NCBI GenBank assembly: GCA_905198835.1
Contig: CAJKDY010000008.1
Coordinates: 1 to 64,000, forward strand
Length of the DNA stretch: 64,000 nt
Direction of reading: 5' to 3'
Source of the DNA: an uncultured Eubacteriales bacterium
GTDB lineage: Bacteria; Bacillota; Clostridia; Oscillospirales; Oscillospiraceae
Positions 17,461 through 26,400 of the stretch are shown here, piece by piece. Position 1 is the stretch's first letter. Each line of letters begins with the position of its first letter. The notes under the pieces are model-generated. The model had not been told where the DNA came from, made no database searches, and saw only the letters and a list, made by a program, of their open reading frames with translations. A program made the position numbers and the translations under genes.

Positions 17461-17464
<4 letters not shown>
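16670..17464 (-). CDS. Cystine-type amino acid ABC transporter binding lipoprotein
   Basis: A 264-residue lipoprotein with signal peptide and lipobox LAAC (C21), so it is held on the outer face of the membrane. It is a full type-3 solute-binding protein: LTIATEGTWAPWSY, GFDIEVAQAV, TPDRSAKFDFSTPY and the closing SMKYFG. The pattern GVDDLNQTIELLLQGRIDATLND strongly recalls cystine-binding FliY/TcyA-type proteins, so L-cystine or a related diamino acid is the likely ligand. It overlaps the ATPase gene by four bases (ATGA) and is the third gene of permease-ATPase-binding protein order. Confidence 0.85.
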
Positions 17465-18216
<752 letters not shown>

Positions 18217-18228
18217 ACCGTCGCCCCC

Positions 18229-18897
18229 TTACTTGTACTCGTAGGCGTTGAGCTTACGCTCGCCCCAGCGCTCCAGCTTGGTGATGAGGGTGGAGAAGAG
18301 CAGATAGAACGCCCCCACCTCCAGATAGATGGCGAAGGGTTCGTAGTAAAAACTCACCATCCGCTGGGCCGCCACGAACATCTCGGCCACGGTGATATTA
18401 CTCACCAAAGAGGTATCCTTTAGCATGGAGATCAGACTGTTGCCCAGAGACGGAAAGGCAGTCCGCATGGCCTGGGGCAGCACGATCCGGCGGACGGTCT
18501 GCCACCAGCTCAGCCCCACGCACTCCCCCGCCTCCAACTGCCCTGCGGGCACCGACTCCAAAGATGCTCGGATGGTCTCGGCGCAGTAAGCCGCCTCGTT
18601 AAGCCCCAGGGCGATCACGCCCGCCAAAAAGGCGGGGAGCTTTAGCCCCAGCTGCCCAAGGCCGTAGTAGATGATAAACAGCTGCACCAACAGCGGCGTG
18701 CCCCGGAAGACCCAGATATAAAACCGGGAGAGCTGGGTGGCTACCGGCAGCTTTGCGAACTGCGCCAGCGCCACCACCAGCGCCACCAGCATGGCCAGCG
18801 TAAAGGCCAGGGCCGTCATGGGAATGGTCATGGTCAAGCCTGGGATCAGGATACGGGTCAGGCCCTGTGTTAAAATGTCCAGCAGCCGCTGGGTCAT
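18229..18897 (-). CDS. Amino acid ABC transporter permease (cystine-type set)
   Basis: A 222-residue inner-membrane permease of the HisM/GlnP family with about five helices. The EAA loop (SVPAGQLEAGECVGLSWWQT, then PQAMR) contacts the ATPase. It resembles TcyB/YecS, in line with its cystine-type binding protein partner. A single permease gene implies a homodimer. AAAGGAAAG precedes the ATG. It lies 86 bases after the ATPase of the neighbouring transporter, so both sets may form one long transcript. Confidence 0.9.
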   Translation of the reverse strand: MTQRLLDILTQGLTRILIPGLTMTIPMTALAFTLAMLVALVVALAQFAKLPVATQLSRFYIWVFRGTPLLVQLFIIYYGLGQLGLKLPAFLAGVIALGLNEAAYCAETIRASLESVPAGQLEAGECVGLSWWQTVRRIVLPQAMRTAFPSLGNSLISMLKDTSLVSNITVAEMFVAAQRMVSFYYEPFAIYLEVGAFYLLFSTLITKLERWGERKLNAYEYK

Positions 18898-18983
18898 GAC
18901 TTCATCTTTCCTTTCGTTGGGTGCATATAGATGGGCTGACAGCCCTTCAGCCTACGCCGGAGAGCTGCCAGCCAAAAGCGCCG

Positions 18984-19730
18984 TTACAGCACCTTGTTCA
19001 AAAAGTCGATGGTCCGGGGCTCCTTGGGGTGGAGCAGGACCTCCTGAGGCGTGCCCTCCTCCACGATGTAGCCGCCGTCCATAAAGAGGACCCGGTCGGA
19101 GACCTCCCGGGCAAAGCCCATCTCATGGGTGACGATGACCATGGTCATGCCGTCGGCGGCCAGCTGCTTCATGACCTGGAGCACCTCGCCCACCATCTCC
19201 GGGTCCAGGGCCGAGGTGGGCTCGTCAAAAAGCATGATATCAGGGTCCATGCACAACGCCCGGGCGATAGCCACCCGCTGCTTCTGTCCGCCGGAGAGCT
19301 GAGAGGGATAGACATCGGCCTTGTCGGCCAGCCCCACCTTCTCCAGCATCCTGAGGGCCTTTTCCCGGGCCTCGTCCTTTGTAGCCTTTTTCAACTCCAC
19401 CGGGGCCAGCATCAGGTTTTTCAGCACGTTGAGATTGTTGAAGAGATTGAAGTGCTGGAACACCATGCCGATATTTTCCCGCACCTTGTTGATGTCGGTC
19501 TTTTTATCGGTGATGTCGTAGCCGTCCACCACGATCTCGCCGCCGGTGATCTCCTCCAGCTGATTGAGGCAGCGAAGGAAGGTGGACTTGCCGCTGCCGG
19601 AGGGGCCGATGACCACTACCACCTCGCCCTCGCGGATGTCCACCGAGATGTCCTTGAGGACCTCCAGATGCGCAAAGTCCTTTTTCAGATGGGAGACGTG
19701 GATCTTGATGTTTTCCTGTTCAGCGCCCAC
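18984..19730 (-). CDS. Amino acid ABC transporter ATPase (second set)
   Basis: A 248-residue GlnQ-type ATPase. Walker A is GPSGSGKSTFL, the signature LSGGQKQRVAIARALC, Walker B IMLFDEPTSALDP, and the switch His lies in VTHEMGF. It begins with GTG inside the end of the permease gene, overlapping by 11 bases, with AGGAGG seven bases upstream, so translation is coupled. Its partners are the permease and binding lipoprotein encoded before it. Confidence 0.92.
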   Translation of the reverse strand: MGAEQENIKIHVSHLKKDFAHLEVLKDISVDIREGEVVVVIGPSGSGKSTFLRCLNQLEEITGGEIVVDGYDITDKKTDINKVRENIGMVFQHFNLFNNLNVLKNLMLAPVELKKATKDEAREKALRMLEKVGLADKADVYPSQLSGGQKQRVAIARALCMDPDIMLFDEPTSALDPEMVGEVLQVMKQLAADGMTMVIVTHEMGFAREVSDRVLFMDGGYIVEEGTPQEVLLHPKEPRTIDFLNKVL

Positions 19731-20394
19731 GGGCCAGCCTCCTCTCCACGTGCTTGGCCACCTTGGACAAGGTGGTGATGACGATCAGGTACATCACCGC
19801 CGCAATGGTCCAGCACTCAAAGGAGCGCATATTGATGGCAATCACGTTTTTTGTGGTGTTGACGAGCTCGGGAAAACCGATGACAGAGAGGATGGAGGTG
19901 TCCTTCAACGTGATGATGAACTGGTTGATGATGCTGGGGATCATCATGCGGATGGCCTGGGGCAACACCACCTTCTGCATGGACTTCCAGTAGGGCAAGC
20001 CCAGGCTCCGGGCGGCCTCCATCTGGCCCTTGTCCACCGACTGGATGCCGCCGCGGATGATCTCCGCCATGTAGGCGCCGCAGTTGAGGGACAGACAGAT
20101 GGTACCCGCCTGCAGCGCGGAGAAGTTCAGCTTAAAGCCCAGCTTCAGCACGCTGTTCACCAGCGCCGGGATACCGAAGTAGACGTAGAAGGCCAGCACG
20201 ATCATGGGAATGCCGCGAATGATGTCCACAAAGATCTGCGCGATGACGTTGCAGACCTTGCTCTTCACCACGCTCATCATGCCGAAGATCAATCCCAGGA
20301 TACAGGCAAAAAATAGCCCGCACAGCGCCAAAAGAAGCGTCTGGCCCATGGCCCGCAGCAGCATGGGCCCATAGGTGGATAAGATCTGGGTCAC
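19720..20394 (-). CDS. Amino acid ABC transporter permease (second set)
   Basis: A 224-residue HisM/GlnP-type membrane permease with five predicted helices and the EAA loop (SVDKGQMEAARSLGLPYWKS, then LPQAIRMMIPS). It begins with GTG after AAAGGAG. It is separated from the binding protein gene by a stem-loop that may lower its expression relative to the binding protein. The set likely imports a polar amino acid such as glutamine, but the permease alone does not decide this. Confidence 0.9.
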   Translation of the reverse strand: MTQILSTYGPMLLRAMGQTLLLALCGLFFACILGLIFGMMSVVKSKVCNVIAQIFVDIIRGIPMIVLAFYVYFGIPALVNSVLKLGFKLNFSALQAGTICLSLNCGAYMAEIIRGGIQSVDKGQMEAARSLGLPYWKSMQKVVLPQAIRMMIPSIINQFIITLKDTSILSVIGFPELVNTTKNVIAINMRSFECWTIAAVMYLIVITTLSKVAKHVERRLARGR

Positions 20395-20423
20395 AGGGCA
20401 AGGCTCCTTTCACTCATGGTAAG

Positions 20424-20459
20424 GCGCAGCGGAGCACCATGACCGGTGCCCCGCTGCGC
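20424..20459 (-). promoter_or_regulatory. Intercistronic stem-loop between binding protein and permease genes
   Basis: A 15-bp stem (20424-20438 with 20445-20459), perfect on the minus strand apart from one G-U pair, has a six-base loop and no U-tract. Such hairpins behind binding-protein genes often protect the upstream mRNA or reduce read-through, giving more binding protein than permease. Confidence 0.55.
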
Positions 20460-20481
20460 TTTCGTATCGCAGGGGATGAGC

Positions 20482-21297
20482 TCAGCCCAGGTACTTGGCC
20501 AGAATCTCGTCGTAAGTACCGTTGGATTTGATGTTGGCAAGGCCGGCGTTGAAGAGGTCAAGCAGTTCCTGGTTGTCGGCGTTGAAGATGGCGAAGCCAT
20601 AGGGCGCGCCCTCGTTCTCGCTGCCCTCCACGATCTTCAGCGCCAGGTCGCCGTCCTTGATGGAGGCAGCCATGATGGGGGTATCCTCAAAGCAGGCCAC
20701 AGCCTGGCCGCCCAGGACGGCCTGGTACATGGTGGGGCTGTCCTCGAAGGAGGTGACGGTGAAGCCGTACTGGTCCTTCAGGCTCTCGGCGTAGGCGGCG
20801 CCCTGGGTGCCGATCTTCACGGCCACGGTCTGGTCCGCCAGGTCCTCAAAGCCGGCGATGGTAGAGTCGCTGGAGACGGCCATGCACTGGGTGGCGGTGT
20901 AGTAGCCCTCGGAGAACATCCAGCCGCTGGCCTTGCGGTCATCGGTGATGGAAGCCCCGGCGATCATACCGTCGGCCTGGCCGGACTGGCAGGCGGCGAT
21001 GGCGCCGTCCCAGCCCAGGCTGTTGAGCTCATATGTAAAGCCCTGGTCGGCGGCGATGGCGGCCAGGATGTCCACGTCGATGCCAACAAAGGCGCCGCTG
21101 GCGTCGGTGTACTCAAAGGGCTTGAACACCGTGTCGGTGGCGATCACGAAATGCTTGGCGTCGGTCTGGGGCGCATCGGTGGCGGCGCCGGTAGCGGCGG
21201 CGTCGGTGGGGGTGGCGGGGGCGTCGCTGCCGGAGCAGCCGGCCAGCACGCCGACTACCATCAGCGCGCACAGCATCAGTGCGGTAAACTTCTTCAT
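20482..21297 (-). CDS. Polar amino acid ABC transporter binding lipoprotein
   Basis: A 271-residue lipoprotein: signal peptide with lipobox LAGC (C21), then a TPTDAAATGAATDAP-type linker, then a type-3 solute-binding domain (FVIATDTVFKPFEY, GIDVDILAAIA, TDDRKASGWMFSEGYY, closing ILAKYLG). GlnH-like proteins bind glutamine or related amino acids at the membrane surface; the ligand here is not certain. The ATG was chosen at MKKF because the usual basic-hydrophobic signal starts there; earlier Met codons sit on top of the AAAGGAA ribosome site. First gene of a binding protein-permease-ATPase unit with a near-consensus promoter. Confidence 0.88.
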   Translation of the reverse strand: MKKFTALMLCALMVVGVLAGCSGSDAPATPTDAAATGAATDAPQTDAKHFVIATDTVFKPFEYTDASGAFVGIDVDILAAIAADQGFTYELNSLGWDGAIAACQSGQADGMIAGASITDDRKASGWMFSEGYYTATQCMAVSSDSTIAGFEDLADQTVAVKIGTQGAAYAESLKDQYGFTVTSFEDSPTMYQAVLGGQAVACFEDTPIMAASIKDGDLALKIVEGSENEGAPYGFAIFNADNQELLDLFNAGLANIKSNGTYDEILAKYLG

Positions 21298-21389
21298 GAC
21301 TACCATTTCCTTTCTTTGTGGAACGAAAAATGAAAGAGAAGGCATCGCGACCAACCCGAAGGGGCCGGGCAGTCCTGCCTTTTTTACTT

Positions 21390-21419
21390 ATTATAGGAAA
21401 TCTACCCTTGCTGTGTCAA
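21390..21419 (-). promoter_or_regulatory. Strong sigma-A promoter of the amino acid ABC cluster
   Basis: On the minus strand TTGACA and TATAAT, both perfect, are separated by 18 bases, about 93 bases before the binding lipoprotein start. It is AT-rich against the surrounding GC-rich sequence. Confidence 0.85.
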
Positions 21420-21513
21420 TACTAAATGAAACAAATCTATCCAAATATTTCATTTCTTTCTGGTCGTTTCCCACATAGTTCCGGGTTTAGCGGGTCTTTT
21501 TGCACAGAGGAAT

Positions 21514-23157
21514 TCAGGCTCTTGCAAAATCCCCGCCACCTACGGCAGTGTGGGCCACATAGGTCAGGTGGTCGCCCAGTCGCTCTAAATTGGACACCAG
21601 GCTGATGAATACGCCGCTGCTCTCCGGCTTGCACTCCCCCGCCTTCAGCCGCTGGATGTGACTTTCCGTCAACCGCTTACGGTAGGCGTCCAACTCCTCC
21701 TCCATCTCGTCCACCTGAAGCAGAAGGGGGAATTCCTTCTTTTCAAACAGCTCTCTGGTCAGCGCGTAAAGCCGCTCCACGCAGGCTACCATCTCCCCCA
21801 ACTCCTCCCGCACCGCGTCGGAGAACTCCAACTGGCGCTTGATACTGCGGCGGGTGTATTTGGTCAGGTTGTCGGCGATCTCGGCGATACGCATGACGTC
21901 GCTGAGGTTACTGTGAAGGTCGGAGATGCTCTGCTCCTCAGAAAGACCGCTCTGGGCAGACAGGCGCACCAGGTAGTTCACCGCGTCGCGGTAGACGCCG
22001 CCGGCCTTTTCGATGCGTTCTTGGGTGGGTGCAATCAGGCTCTCATCCTTTTGCTCAAAGGCACGGTAAGCGGTACGGAAGGCGTCCATGGCCAGGTCGC
22101 TCAGCCGCAGGGTCTCCTTCTCCAGCTGGGCGATGGCCAATGCGGGCGAGGAAAACATGCGCTCGTCCAAAAAGGTATCCGTCTGAGCCGCGGAGCGGCT
22201 TCGCACCAAAAGCTCTGACAGCTTGACAAACAGGCCGCAGAAGGGCAGAAAGATCACGGTGCAGGTGACATTGAAAAAGGTGTGGAACATGGCGATCTGG
22301 GTGGCGGCGGAGCCAAACCACCGCTGGAAGGTCACCGCCATAAACGAGGGCCAGCACATCAGCAAAACAAAAAAGATCACCGAGCCAAAGGTGTTGAACA
22401 TCAAGTGGATCAGGCTGGTCCGCTTCGCGTTGGCCCCGGCGCCGAAGGAGGACATCAGCGCGGTGACGCAGGAGCCGATGTTGGTGCCCAGAATGATATA
22501 GAGCACCTCGTTCCCGCCGGTGCCGATGGTAAGTCCCGCAACCGACATGGCAATGATCACCGAGGTGATGGCCGAGCTGGACTGGACAAGCGCAGTGAGC
22601 ACCACGCCGATGAGCAGCAGCAAAAGCGGATCGCTCACCGTCTCAAAAATCGTCTGGATACCGTCCCGGTTGGCCTTCATGGCGTCGGACATCAAAGCGA
22701 GCCCCGCAAAAATAAGTCCCAGTCCAGCCAGGATAAAGCCCGCCTTTTTGGCCGGATCCGCCTTGCACACCATGGTCATCATGATCCCAATGAAAATAAA
22801 GATCTGCACATAGGTGGTGATGGGAAAGGCGCTGAGGGCGGCGATCTGGGCGGTGACGGTGGTGCCGATGTTGGCTCCCATGATCATGGCCGTGGCCTGA
22901 TAGAGATTGACCACGCCCACATTGACAAAGCCTACAATGAGCACCGTGGTAACGCCCGAGCTTTGAATGAGCGCCGTGGCCGCCGCGCCCACGCCCACGT
23001 TGACCAAGCGCTTGTCCGCTGTCCGGCTGAACAGGCCCCGGATGCGCTCGGTAGCCAGCTGCTCGATGTTGGCCGTCAGCAGATGGACGCCCACCAAAAA
23101 AACGCCCGTGCCCGCCAGCAGCTTGACGATAAATAGAACCAGCTCTTGCCCGCTCAT
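21514..23157 (-). CDS. Na/Pi-cotransporter family protein with PhoU-like domain
   Basis: A 547-residue membrane protein. Residues about 1-310 hold two Na/Pi-cotransporter repeats, each with a QSS motif (ATALIQSSGVTTV and TALVQSSSAITSV) and the GANIGTT/GTNIGSC turns typical of NptA/YjbB-like proteins. Residues about 340-540 are helical and PhoU-like, in the cytosol. YjbB-type members can export phosphate; direction here is unknown. AGGGA precedes the ATG. The gene lies 38 bases behind a yybP-ykoY riboswitch and its terminator, an unusual partner for this family, so a manganese-linked role is possible. Confidence 0.9.
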   Translation of the reverse strand: MSGQELVLFIVKLLAGTGVFLVGVHLLTANIEQLATERIRGLFSRTADKRLVNVGVGAAATALIQSSGVTTVLIVGFVNVGVVNLYQATAMIMGANIGTTVTAQIAALSAFPITTYVQIFIFIGIMMTMVCKADPAKKAGFILAGLGLIFAGLALMSDAMKANRDGIQTIFETVSDPLLLLLIGVVLTALVQSSSAITSVIIAMSVAGLTIGTGGNEVLYIILGTNIGSCVTALMSSFGAGANAKRTSLIHLMFNTFGSVIFFVLLMCWPSFMAVTFQRWFGSAATQIAMFHTFFNVTCTVIFLPFCGLFVKLSELLVRSRSAAQTDTFLDERMFSSPALAIAQLEKETLRLSDLAMDAFRTAYRAFEQKDESLIAPTQERIEKAGGVYRDAVNYLVRLSAQSGLSEEQSISDLHSNLSDVMRIAEIADNLTKYTRRSIKRQLEFSDAVREELGEMVACVERLYALTRELFEKKEFPLLLQVDEMEEELDAYRKRLTESHIQRLKAGECKPESSGVFISLVSNLERLGDHLTYVAHTAVGGGDFARA

Positions 23158-23192
23158 GGGTTTCCCTCGCTCTCTGTTGTGTTGTTTTCAAT

Positions 23193-23319
23193 AAAAAAAG
23201 AGACCTCGCCGTATGTCAGACCACGGCAAAGTCTCGCCATTTCATCGCGCGCCGGGCCCGGTGGGCCGTATTGACGACGCGCCAACGCGGCTCATGTCGC
23301 GCAGGCTACTCCCTTTGTT
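23193..23319 (-). promoter_or_regulatory. yybP-ykoY (Mn2+) riboswitch with intrinsic terminator
   Basis: Read on the minus strand, the leader holds AAAGGGAGUAGCC (loop L1), a GUCGUCAAUACGG segment, a CACCGGG element, and GGCGAGACUUUGCC (loop L3), the conserved parts of the manganese-sensing yybP-ykoY RNA. The L3 side also pairs with downstream GGCGAGGUCUC (23200-23212) to form a terminator followed by seven U's. Metal binding would hold the L3 strand in the aptamer and allow read-through, so the Na/Pi-like gene should be on when Mn2+ is high. The stretch between the two flanking genes holds nothing else except a promoter and a terminator. Confidence 0.85.
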
Positions 23320-23325
23320 GGTCTC

Positions 23326-23354
23326 AGTTTACACATTTTTCCGCAAATTGTCAA
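23326..23354 (-). promoter_or_regulatory. Promoter of the riboswitch transcript
   Basis: On the minus strand TTGACA (6/6) and TAAACT (4/6) are 17 bases apart, placing the start of transcription a few bases before the aptamer. Confidence 0.75.
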
Positions 23355-23395
23355 TGCTGATTCACCTTTTTGTGTGCGATCACCCTGGACCCGGC

Positions 23396-23433
23396 AAAAA
23401 GGGCGCGGAGGCTTTGACCTCCGCGCCCTTTTT
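23396..23433. terminator. Intrinsic terminator after the giant surface protein gene
   Basis: An 11-bp GC stem (23401-23411 with 23418-23428) is flanked by five A's and five T's, so it works on both strands. It lies about 45 bases beyond the stop codon of the minus-strand giant gene. Confidence 0.9.
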
Positions 23434-23475
23434 ATCGTGCGCTCTCTCCTTCGTATAGGCTGTCACAGCTCTTGG

Positions 23476-26400
23476 TCAGTCCAGGCAGGCCGCCAGGGCC
23501 AGCAGGGCCTGCTCGGTGGCCATCAGGTCCGCTTTCCCTCCGGTGGTGTGGGCAAAGCCGCCATCCTGTGTGCAAAAGCCCAGCAACCCGTCCAGCGCCG
23601 TGCAGCCGTTTTTTACAAACCGCGCGTCACGCAGCTCCATGTCCAACGCGTCTAGGGCCAGGATCACCTGAGCGCAGCTCTCGGCGGTGGGCTGGCCCCA
23701 GCTGGAAAAGCTGCCGTCGGCATTTTGCTGAGCGCTCAAGGCCTCTAGCGCCCGCTCCACCGCCTGGTCCACCCTTTCTTGCCCACGGTGGGGGGCCAGA
23801 GCCCGCAGGACCATACCCGTCACGTCCGCCTCCGGTTCTCCCTCCCCGGTCAGACTCCAGCCGCCCTGGGGCAGCTGCCGCTCCAGCAGCAGCTCCACAT
23901 ACTTCTGCCGGGTCTGATCGTCAGAATAGGCTCCGCTGTCCAGCGCCATCAGCGCCCAGATAGCTCCGTTGAGGCCCTGGCGCACCACTGCGTCGTAGTC
24001 ACAAAGGGGCGCGGTCAGATCGTAGCCCGCCACGTCCCGAGGGTCGGCGCCCAGGGCGGTGAGGGTCAGAACGAGGCGGCTATACTCGGTGTACTTCCTG
24101 CTGGTCAGGCGGCCGCCCTTTGCCGCCACAGTATCCTTTGCGGCGGCCAGATAGGCGTTCAGATAGTCCCGGTCCGCGCTGCCGCTTTGAGCCAGGGCCA
24201 GCACGGTCCACTCCCCGCCTACGTCTCCCACCTGAGGCTCCGGCACCGCCTTCAGCAGCCACGAAGCGGCGGCCCCCGCCTTCTGCGCCAACATCTGCGC
24301 TCGTAGATCCGGCTGCTGGGGCGCGGGGCCCTTCTCGCCGGTGAGGTAGCGGTGCAGCACGGCGCACAGTTCAGCCCGGGTGGCCTGACCCTGGGGGTCC
24401 AGGCGGCTGCCTGGCTTGCCAGTGAGGATGCCCCGGTCGGTGGCCCAGACCATGGCGGGTCTGGCCCAATCGGAGACGGCGCCGGCGTCGGAAAAAGCGT
24501 CGAGCCCTGTATTCTCCGGCGGCGTCTCCCCCGCATAGCGCATCAGCATAGCGGCCAGCTGCTCTCTGGTGATATCGTGTTCCGGTGCGGTGCCGTCGGA
24601 GACGCCCTTGTTCACCGCCCAGGCCACCGCCTTGTCATACCAAGCGTCTCCACCGGAAAGGTCCTGTGTGTCCAGCCGGGCCAGGATGGTGAGGACCATG
24701 GCCCGGGTAGTGGTCATGTCGGGGCTGAAGTGGCTGGCGTCGGTTCCCATGACCAACCCCTTCTCGTATACGGTCTTGACGCCGGGGTAGAACCACTCCC
24801 CCTCTGTCACGTCTGCAAAGGGCCAGATAGTCTTGTCGGTCTCCTGTGGCTTTTCCGGCTCCTCGGTCGTTTCGTTCTCCTTCCCGCCAACGCCGACACT
24901 CCCGCCATGGCCGCCGCTGATGGGCCGGGACGCGGCGGGGTCACGGGTCCAGTCGGCGGCGTAGTACCACAAGACCTCGTCGCCGTCTTTGAGGGTATAG
25001 GCGTTGAAGGGCACGTTGGGGGCCTGGCCGTTGACCTGATAGAGCCAGCCGGAGTTGGGACCGTTATCAAATTCGGCCAGGGTCTTGCCGCGGTAGGTCA
25101 TGGAGGTGACATAGCCCGCGTCGGCGCCCACGGCGGTGATGCCGTTGGCGGCCATCACCTTCGTCAGCGCATGATAGACGGTGGCGCCCTGGGTCAGCTT
25201 CAGCGTGGTGGCGCTGACCCAGGTCTCGGTGTGGGTCTTCAGCGTGAAGGTGACGGCGACGGTCTTGTCGCCGCTGGGGGTGGGCGGCTTGGGCCGGTCC
25301 GGGCCCTCCGCCCCGGTGGCCTTGCCCGGCGTAACGGCGTTGGTGCTGAAGTCGTAGAAATCGACGCTTCCCTCACCGTCATACATGGCAAGGGCCACCA
25401 ATGCCCGGAAGCCCTGCTCGGTGGCCAGGGCGTTTTCCGCTCCGGCGTAGACAAAGCCGTCCCTGGTCTCGTTCACATAGGAGAGAAGGCCGTCCACCAC
25501 GCTGGCCCCGTCTTCGGTCTTCAGCTCCCGGGGGTCCTGACCCACCGCCAGAAGCCCCAGGATGACCATGGCGTCGGAGTTGGCGCTGCCGAAGGTCCCG
25601 CCCTCGCCCAGGGCCCCGGGCAGAGCGGCCAGGATCTTGTCCTTCACGCTCCGGGCCTCGGCGGTGTCATAGCTTGCCAGGGCAGCCAGGGCGGCTCCGG
25701 CGGTATCGGGGTCGGTATAGGTGGTCCCGTCCCACTCCCACTCAAAAAGGCCGTCCCCTACCCCATCGGCCAGCAGCTTGACCAGGCTGTCGGTCTGGGT
25801 CTGAGTGAGCTGGACATTGCCCTGCCGGGCGGCCAACAGCACATAGGGCGCGGCGTAATGTCCGCCGATGGTCAGGTCCATGGCCGCCAACGCCCCGGCG
25901 TTATCCACCGCTTCGGTCTTCCCCGCGGGGTAAAGCTCCTTGGAGTCCACTCCCATGGCCCGCAGAACGATCTCGATCCGGGCCCGGTCACTGACGGTGG
26001 CCGTCTCCCCGGCGGCGGTGGCGATCAGCGCGTCCAGGCAGCTTTGCCGGGCCTGGGCGGTGGTGGCGGCGGTCTTGCCGGGCAGAGCGGAATACCGGGC
26101 CAGGTCCATCACCGTCCAGCTATCATCGCTCTGGGTCAGCTTGGCGGCGATGGCGTCCATCAGCGCGGTCTGATCCACCGGCTCACCACCCGCCAGGTCC
26201 AGGTCAAAGAGGTCCTTGGCCTGGTGTGCCACAGCGTCGGCATCGGCCAGGGACATGGTGGCCAGAACGGCGGCGTTGGATTCGCCTGAGAATTGGCTGG
26301 TGTTTCCAATGGGGCTGTGGCCCTCGGGGCAATAGGCAAAGGCGTTTTTCACGGTGACCTGAGCCGCCAGGCCCACCAGCTTCCCAGTGAGGGTCCCGGC

